NCBI GenBank assembly: GCA_030043395.1
Contig: JASHXW010000111.1
Span: 1 to 9,325, forward strand
Length of the DNA: 9,325 bases
Direction: 5' to 3'
DNA from: Streptosporangiaceae bacterium
Lineage (GTDB): Bacteria; Actinomycetota; Actinomycetes; Streptosporangiales; Streptosporangiaceae
Shown here: positions 5,754 to 9,325 of the stretch, in pieces
How the letters are laid out: each line of letters begins with the position of its first letter
Position numbering within the stretch: position 1 is the first letter of the stretch
The notes under the pieces: model-generated
What the model saw: only the letters and a program-made list of their open reading frames with translations
What the model was told of the DNA's origin: nothing
Database searches by the model: none
Program-made: the position numbers and the translations under genes

Positions 5754-6992
5754 ATGCCCGTGAGCAAGGTGCCTGTCACCGCGGCGGAGATCGACCAGTG
5801 CTTCCGGCAAGAGTACGGCCGGTGCGTAGCCACCCTGGTCCGCTTCCTCGGCGACATCGACATGGCCGAGGAAGCGGTCCAGGAGGCCTTCACCATCGCG
5901 GCCAGCCGCTGGCCGCAGTCGAGCATGCCGCCGAACCCGGGGGCCTGGATCACCACGACAGCCAGGAACCGCGCTATCGACCAGCTTCGCAGGGAGGCGT
6001 CCCGCGAGGACCGGCATGCGCAGGCCGCGATGTTGCACGCGAGCGGCGATCAGCCCGGGGAGGTGGGACCAGTGGGGGACGATCGCTTGCGCCTGATCTT
6101 TACCTGCTGTCATCCCGCGCTTGCCCGCGCCGCTCAGGTAGCGCTCACGCTGCGCTTGCTCTGCGGGCTGAAGACCCCGCAGATCGCGCGTGCCTTCCTG
6201 GTGCCCGAGCCTACGATGGCCCAGCGCATCGTCCGGGCGAAGCGCAAGATCAAGGCGGCCGGGATCCCGTACCGGATCCCCGGTGACGGCGAGTTGCCGG
6301 ACCGGCTCAGCGCCGTGCTTGCCGTCGTCTACCTGGTGTTCAACGAGGGCCATACCGCTACCGACGGCGACAGCCTGCAGCGCGCCGACCTGTGCTCCGA
6401 GGCGATCAGGCTGGCCCGCCTGCTCGCCGAGCTGATGCCTGACGAGCCGGAGGTGCTCGGCCTGCTTGCGTTGCTGCTGCTGACGCAGTCCCGCAGCCCG
6501 GCCAGGACCGAAGGCCAGCGCCTGATCCTGTTGCCGGATCAGGACCGGTCGAAGTGGGACCCAGCGCTTGTGGAGGAAGGCCAGAGCCTGGTCCGGCGGT
6601 GCCTGCGCCGCAACCAGCCAGGTCCTTACCAGATACAGGCCGCCATCGCCGCCGTGCACAGCGACGCGCGGACGGCCAAGCAGACGGACTGGCGCCAGAT
6701 CCTGGCCCTGTACGACCAGCTCTCGGCATGTGAGCCGACACCGGTGGTCGCGCTCAACCGGGCCGTTGCGCTAGCCGAGGTCGCCGGGCCGCAGGCGGCC
6801 CTGGAGCAGGTGGATGGCCTGGAACTCGGCTCGTACTACCCGTTCCATGTCACACGCGCCGACCTGCTGCGCCGGCTCGGCCGCTACCAGGACGCCGCAG
6901 CGGCCTACGAGGCGGCCGTAGCGCTCACCGCGAATCAGGCCGAACGTGACTTCCTGGCCGGTCAGAAGAACGCGTTGCCCGCGCCGCGATAG
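5754..6992 (+). CDS. ECF42-type RNA polymerase sigma factor with C-terminal TPR-like extension (DUF6596)
   Basis: A 412-aa alternative sigma factor, about twice the length of a minimal ECF sigma. Region 2 is at ~12-82 (RQEYGRCVATLVRFLGDIDMAEEAVQEAF, then PGAWITTTARNRAIDQLRR). Region 4 is at ~110-166 (LIFTCCHPALA, LTLRLLCGLKTPQIARAFLV, MAQRIVRAKRKI). The DUF6596 helical extension starts at ~178 (LPDRLSAVLAVVYLVFNEGHTA) and TPR-like helices follow at ~318-400 (VVALNRAVALAEVAGPQAAL, LLRRLGRYQDAAAAYEAAV). ECF42 sigma factors have no linked anti-sigma factor, and the extension is thought to control activity. Start ATG 5754 has a poor ribosome-binding site 21 bp after the DGPF stop; a GTG at 5760 is close by. 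The last ~10 residues (GQKNALPAPR) depart from the LARR/LAEL-type ending I expect for the family and fall in the 33-bp segment shared with the aldolase 3' end. Confidence 0.93.
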   Translation: MPVSKVPVTAAEIDQCFRQEYGRCVATLVRFLGDIDMAEEAVQEAFTIAASRWPQSSMPPNPGAWITTTARNRAIDQLRREASREDRHAQAAMLHASGDQPGEVGPVGDDRLRLIFTCCHPALARAAQVALTLRLLCGLKTPQIARAFLVPEPTMAQRIVRAKRKIKAAGIPYRIPGDGELPDRLSAVLAVVYLVFNEGHTATDGDSLQRADLCSEAIRLARLLAELMPDEPEVLGLLALLLLTQSRSPARTEGQRLILLPDQDRSKWDPALVEEGQSLVRRCLRRNQPGPYQIQAAIAAVHSDARTAKQTDWRQILALYDQLSACEPTPVVALNRAVALAEVAGPQAALEQVDGLELGSYYPFHVTRADLLRRLGRYQDAAAAYEAAVALTANQAERDFLAGQKNALPAPR

Positions 6993-7000
6993 GCGGGGAC
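6968..7000. repeat. 33-bp near-repeat, copy 1 (sigma gene 3' end)
   Basis: Aligned by eye, this segment matches + strand 7807-7839 at 29 of 33 positions without gaps. It spans the last codons and stop of the sigma gene. On the minus strand it reads VPAYRGAGNAFF followed by TGA (6962-6964), against VPTYRGEGKAFL and TAA at the aldolase C-terminus. Confidence 0.6.
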
Positions 7001-7046
7001 CGAGTTCTGCTTGCACCAGACGCAGTCGTCCTGAGGTGGCGCGCTC

Positions 7047-7484
7047 CTAGTCCAGGACCGCGGGCAAGATGCGGAAAGCCGCGAATCCTCGCGTCAGTGG
7101 CTTGATGGCACGGTAGTCGCGCTGGTCGAGCGTGAAGATCTGGTTGGTCTTGTACCGGTCGGCAAGGACAACGCCGACGGAGTTGGCTAGGTCTAGCTGC
7201 ATGTCCTTGTACTGCCCGCGAACGTCCAGCGCGGCTGCCAAGTCGGCAGTGCCGAGGTCGGCGAGCTTGTACTTGCCGGCAGCCATCCGGGAAGTGAGCG
7301 CCTCGCTAACCTGCAGCGCAGCCGGAAAGCCAAGGTCGCGGTGCACGAGGTGGTCTAGCTCTGCCAGCACGAGCGGCGAGATCAGCAGCATCTCGGTCTC
7401 CATGACGCTTCGAGCGTCGTGGTGCTCTCGCTGCGATGCATCAAAGGCCGCATAGAGCGCGGACGTGTCGGCGACGATGATCAA
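7047..7484 (-). CDS. vapC: PIN-domain toxin, VapC family
   Basis: A 145-aa PIN-domain ribonuclease, the expected toxin of a VapBC module, cleaving RNA in a metal-dependent way. Acidic residues fit the PIN active site: D6 in IVADTSALYAAF, E42 in VLAELDHLV, D98 in LDLANSVGVVLAD (with D109), and D120/D123 in FTLDQRDYR. The length is typical. Translation starts at a TTG (7482-7484) whose last two bases lie in the antitoxin stop codon (TTGA, 4-nt overlap); no in-frame ATG or GTG is available near the N-terminus that keeps D6. This implies translational coupling and weak initiation, favouring more antitoxin than toxin. It converges with the sigma gene, 54 bp away. The gene appears intact, with all core acids present. 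The RNA target is unknown. Confidence 0.92.
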   Translation of the reverse strand: MIIVADTSALYAAFDASQREHHDARSVMETEMLLISPLVLAELDHLVHRDLGFPAALQVSEALTSRMAAGKYKLADLGTADLAAALDVRGQYKDMQLDLANSVGVVLADRYKTNQIFTLDQRDYRAIKPLTRGFAAFRILPAVLD

Positions 7485-7720
7485 CGACGCGCCGCCCGGT
7501 CCCTGACCTGGTCATAGATCGCGTCATCCATCTCACGAGTGGTGAGTTGCCTGCCGCTGCGGAAGACTGGAAGCGGTTCGCTCTCCTTCGGCGCCGAACG
7601 AGCAAGCAAGGCCGAGATTGCACGCCTGATGAGTGCGGCCTTGGATGCGCCGCTGGCGATTGCCTCGGCTTCGAGCCGTGCGTCGAGGTCTTCCGGCAGA
7701 TAGACCGTGGTCTTGATCAT
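7481..7720 (-). CDS. vapB: Ribbon-helix-helix antitoxin, VapB/CopG type
   Basis: A 79-aa antitoxin. The N-terminus is a classic ribbon-helix-helix DNA-binding unit: strand MIKTTVYLPEDL, helix DARLEAEAIASGA, turn, helix SKAALIRRAISALLAR (~26-41). The C-terminal half (~42-79; PVFRSGRQLTTREMDDAIYDQVRDR) would wrap the toxin. As a dimer it should repress its own operon, with the toxin as corepressor. The ATG at 7718-7720 has no Shine-Dalgarno sequence upstream and sits 2 nt after a TATA-like palindrome, suggesting a leaderless message. It precedes the PIN toxin with a 4-nt overlap. The AT-rich start region contrasts with the surrounding GC-rich DNA, in line with a horizontally acquired module. 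Confidence 0.9.
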   Translation of the reverse strand: MIKTTVYLPEDLDARLEAEAIASGASKAALIRRAISALLARSAPKESEPLPVFRSGRQLTTREMDDAIYDQVRDRAARR

Positions 7721-7721
7721 G

Positions 7722-7751
7722 CCATATATGGTACCACCCGTAATCGTGCCA
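7722..7751 (-). promoter_or_regulatory. VapBC promoter/operator with palindromes
   Basis: CCATATATGG (7722-7731) is a perfect 10-bp palindrome ending 1 bp before the antitoxin ATG. On the minus strand it supplies a TATATG/CATATA -10-like element placed so that transcription would start at or next to the ATG. It overlaps GGTACC (7730-7735). TGGTAC (7729-7734) and GTGCCA (7746-7751) form a one-mismatch inverted pair. RHH antitoxins commonly bind such repeats over the -10 region. Confidence 0.5.
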
Positions 7752-7800
7752 GATAGTTCGCTGATCTGGCGTCAGCAGCACGTGGTCAGCGGTCCCGCGG

Positions 7801-9114
7801 TTAGAGGAACGCCTTGCCCTCGCCGCGGTAGGTGGGGACAGTCGCGGCGACCGCGTCGCCGTCGATCAGGTGCAGCTCGTTGAACCGCTCGCAGAGCTCG
7901 CCGGCCTTGGCGTGCCTGAACCAGACCCGGTCGCCGGGGCGCAGCGCATCGGCGGCTGGCCCGGTGAGCGGAGTCTGGACCTCGCCAGCGCCTTCATTGG
8001 CGTCCAGCCGCAGCCCGGCGGGCAGGTAGGGCTGGGGGAGACGGCTGGCTGCGGCCGGGCCGGATGCGACGTATCCGCCGCCGAGCACCGTGGCGACCCT
8101 GGCGGCCGGCCGGCGGACGACTGGCAGGGCGAACAGCGCGGCAGGCCGCCCGGAAAACGACCGGTACGCGTCGAACAGCGTTGGCTGGTAAAGACCGGAC
8201 CCCGCGCCGATCTCGGTGACGGCCGGCTCGGCCGCGGTCGAGGCGATCGACCCGGTACCGCCGCCGTTCACGAAATCGATCGGCGCGACCTCGCGGATCG
8301 CGGCCACGATGGCCGCCCGCCTTGCGGCCAGCTCGGCCGCTGACTGGTGCTGCATGAGGCGGACTACCCGGGCATAAGCGGGTCGTCCCGGCGGGCTGTC
8401 GCCGACGCCGGCGATCTGCGCCTCGTAGGCCATCATGCCGGCGAGCTTCAGTCCGGGCCTGGAAACGATCGCGCGTGCCAGGGCAGCAGCCTGAGCTGGC
8501 GTTCTGATGGGGGAGCGCCAGGCGCCCGCGCGTACCTTTCCGGCCACGGCCAGGAACCCGGCGTCGATGTCGATGGCCACCCGGACCTGGCTCGGGTGAC
8601 TCACCGTGGCAGCAGCGCTGGTGATCATGTCGAGGTGGTCGACCGAGTCGGCCATGATCGTTATCGCCGCGGCGGCGGCCTGACTACCCGCAAGGCTGGC
8701 GAGCGCGTGCCGGTCCGCGGTCGGGTAGGCGACCACGATGTCGTCGCTGGCCTGGCACTGCACCAGCCAGAGCGCCTCGGGGAGCGTGAACGCCAGGATG
8801 CCGTGAAAGCCGTCCATCGCCAGGACGTCGGCGATCAGCCGCCTGCACCGCACCGACTTACTGGCGAGCCTGATCGGCGTGCCTGCAGCCCGGCGCGCCA
8901 TGTCGGCCGCGTTGGCACGCAGCGCCGCCAGGTCCACGACCGCGAAGGGCGGCTCCAGGTCGCGCGTCGCCGCGTTGAGCCGCTCCAGGTCGCCGGCCTG
9001 ACCGGCCGGCCTGACCTGCGCTGCCGCCGTGGCGTCCTGGCCGGCCGGAGCCCCGGCCTGCGGCTCGCCCGCTGGGCCGCCCTGGGCCTGGTGCGCCGGA
9101 CCAGCCTGGGTCAC
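7801..9114 (-). CDS. PLP-dependent amino acid deaminase/aldolase (alanine-racemase-like fold III)
   Basis: A 437-aa fold-type III PLP enzyme of the D-threonine aldolase/D-serine dehydratase group. Visible features: the barrel start PPFAVVDLAALRANA (55-69); K86 in IRLASKSVRC as the Schiff-base lysine; GMMAYEAQIAGV (226-237); the phosphate-binding FVNGGGTGS (281-289); EIGAGSGLY (301-309); and a C-terminal beta domain with PGDRVWFRHAKAGELCERFNE (393-413), where H401 and C408 are candidate metal ligands. Residues 1-42 are a low-complexity Ala/Gly/Pro/Gln extension. The start is a GTG (9112-9114) overlapping the gcvH stop by 4 nt (GTGA), with no better in-frame start before the fold begins. It is probably translationally coupled to gcvH. 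A D-threonine aldolase would release glycine, the substrate of the GcvH complex. The exact reaction (aldolase, deaminase or racemase) is not determined by the sequence. Confidence 0.88.
   Translation of the reverse strand: MTQAGPAHQAQGGPAGEPQAGAPAGQDATAAAQVRPAGQAGDLERLNAATRDLEPPFAVVDLAALRANAADMARRAAGTPIRLASKSVRCRRLIADVLAMDGFHGILAFTLPEALWLVQCQASDDIVVAYPTADRHALASLAGSQAAAAAITIMADSVDHLDMITSAAATVSHPSQVRVAIDIDAGFLAVAGKVRAGAWRSPIRTPAQAAALARAIVSRPGLKLAGMMAYEAQIAGVGDSPPGRPAYARVVRLMQHQSAAELAARRAAIVAAIREVAPIDFVNGGGTGSIASTAAEPAVTEIGAGSGLYQPTLFDAYRSFSGRPAALFALPVVRRPAARVATVLGGGYVASGPAAASRLPQPYLPAGLRLDANEGAGEVQTPLTGPAADALRPGDRVWFRHAKAGELCERFNELHLIDGDAVAATVPTYRGEGKAFL
7807..7839. repeat. 33-bp near-repeat, copy 2 (aldolase gene 3' end)
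   Basis: This partner of the 6968-7000 segment encodes, on the minus strand, the C-terminal VPTYRGEGKAF of the aldolase; the last Leu codon and the TAA (7801-7803) follow immediately. Both copies lie in the same orientation, 839 bp apart, on either side of vapBC. Confidence 0.6.
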
Positions 9115-9325
9115 TGATCGTCCTGAGTCAGCGCCTCGTACTCAGCGGCCGAGAGCAGGCCGGGCGGCAGGTCGGAGGAATCGAGCTGGATCTTGAACAG
9201 CCAGCCAGCGCCATAGGGATCGGAGTTGACCAGGCCGGGATCCTCGTCGAGTTCCGGATTGATCTCGGTCACCTCGCCATCGGCGGGGGAGTAGATGTCG
9301 CTGACCGACTTGGTGGACTCGACCT
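9111..9325 (-). CDS. gcvH: Glycine cleavage system H protein, C-terminal 70 residues (5' end outside window)
   Basis: GcvH carries the aminomethyl group on a lipoyl arm between the P, T and L proteins of glycine cleavage. The visible part begins at the lipoylation site: VESTKSVSDIYSPADGEV corresponds to the usual ESVKAASDxYSPxSGEV, making the Lys codon at 9309-9311 the expected lipoyl-lysine. Then come NPELDEDPGLVNSDPYGAGWLFKI and a C-terminal helix (LLSAAEYEALTQDDQ). The Thr before the Lys replaces the more usual Val. The TGA (9111-9113) overlaps the GTG of the downstream aldolase. The N-terminal half and promoter lie outside the window, so a glycine riboswitch or gcvT/gcvP neighbours cannot be checked. 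Confidence 0.95.
   Translation of the reverse strand, partial: VESTKSVSDIYSPADGEVTEINPELDEDPGLVNSDPYGAGWLFKIQLDSSDLPPGLLSAAEYEALTQDDQ

Noticed and set aside
5742..6659. 305-codon minus-strand open frame opposite the sigma factor
   Set aside because: Antisense shadow of the ECF42 sigma gene; no family features.
8347..9117. 256-codon + strand open frame opposite the aldolase
   Set aside because: Antisense shadow of the PLP enzyme; Arg/Gly/His-rich low-complexity translation.
1..9325. tRNA, rRNA, CRISPR arrays, insertion sequences or transposases
   Set aside because: None seen: no repeated spacer pattern, no transposase motifs, no terminal inverted repeats and no tRNA-like T-loop sequences were noticed.

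Overview
The window is about 9.3 kb of very GC-rich, gene-dense DNA whose codons strongly favour G or C in the third position. Gene content points to a soil-type actinobacterium: a ClpC-like N-domain protein, a DUF3618 protein, an ECF42-type sigma factor with its DGPF partner, an Rpf-like secreted muralytic enzyme, VapBC, and a glycine cleavage H protein. The genus cannot be resolved from the sequence alone.

Layout. Positions 2-982 (+) hold the end of an alkyl-sulfatase/MBL-fold hydrolase whose frame has no stop where homology ends, so it runs antisense across a secreted transglycosylase at 368-931 (-). Upstream of the transglycosylase is a leader with a compact two-stem RNA element (1025-1070) and a CRP-like site (1124-1139). 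A HAD hydrolase with a variant motif I lies at 1201-1890 (-). A 250-bp regulatory gap follows, then two + strand genes: a DUF3618 membrane-anchored protein (2143-2583) and a protein made of the ClpC N-domain and ClpC middle domain with no ATPase modules (2703-3623). An acyl-CoA synthetase (3636-5201, -) converges on it.

At 5302-6992 (+) sits a complete ECF42 unit: a candidate autoregulated promoter, a hairpin leader, a DGPF/YCII protein and a sigma factor with a C-terminal TPR-like extension. A VapBC toxin-antitoxin pair (7047-7720, -) follows, with a palindrome over its start. The window closes with a GcvH-aldolase operon on the minus strand: a PLP-dependent amino acid deaminase/aldolase (7801-9114) overlapping the 3' end of gcvH (9111-9325, partial). 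This pairing suggests that glycine released by an aldolase feeds the glycine cleavage system.

The observations most worth following are the motor-less ClpC mimic, which keeps the residues recalled as the cyclomarin contacts of ClpC1 and could act as a decoy or adaptor; the ECF42 promoter match; and a 33-bp near-repeat joining the 3' end of the sigma gene to the 3' end of the aldolase gene, with reading frame and stop position conserved on the minus strand.
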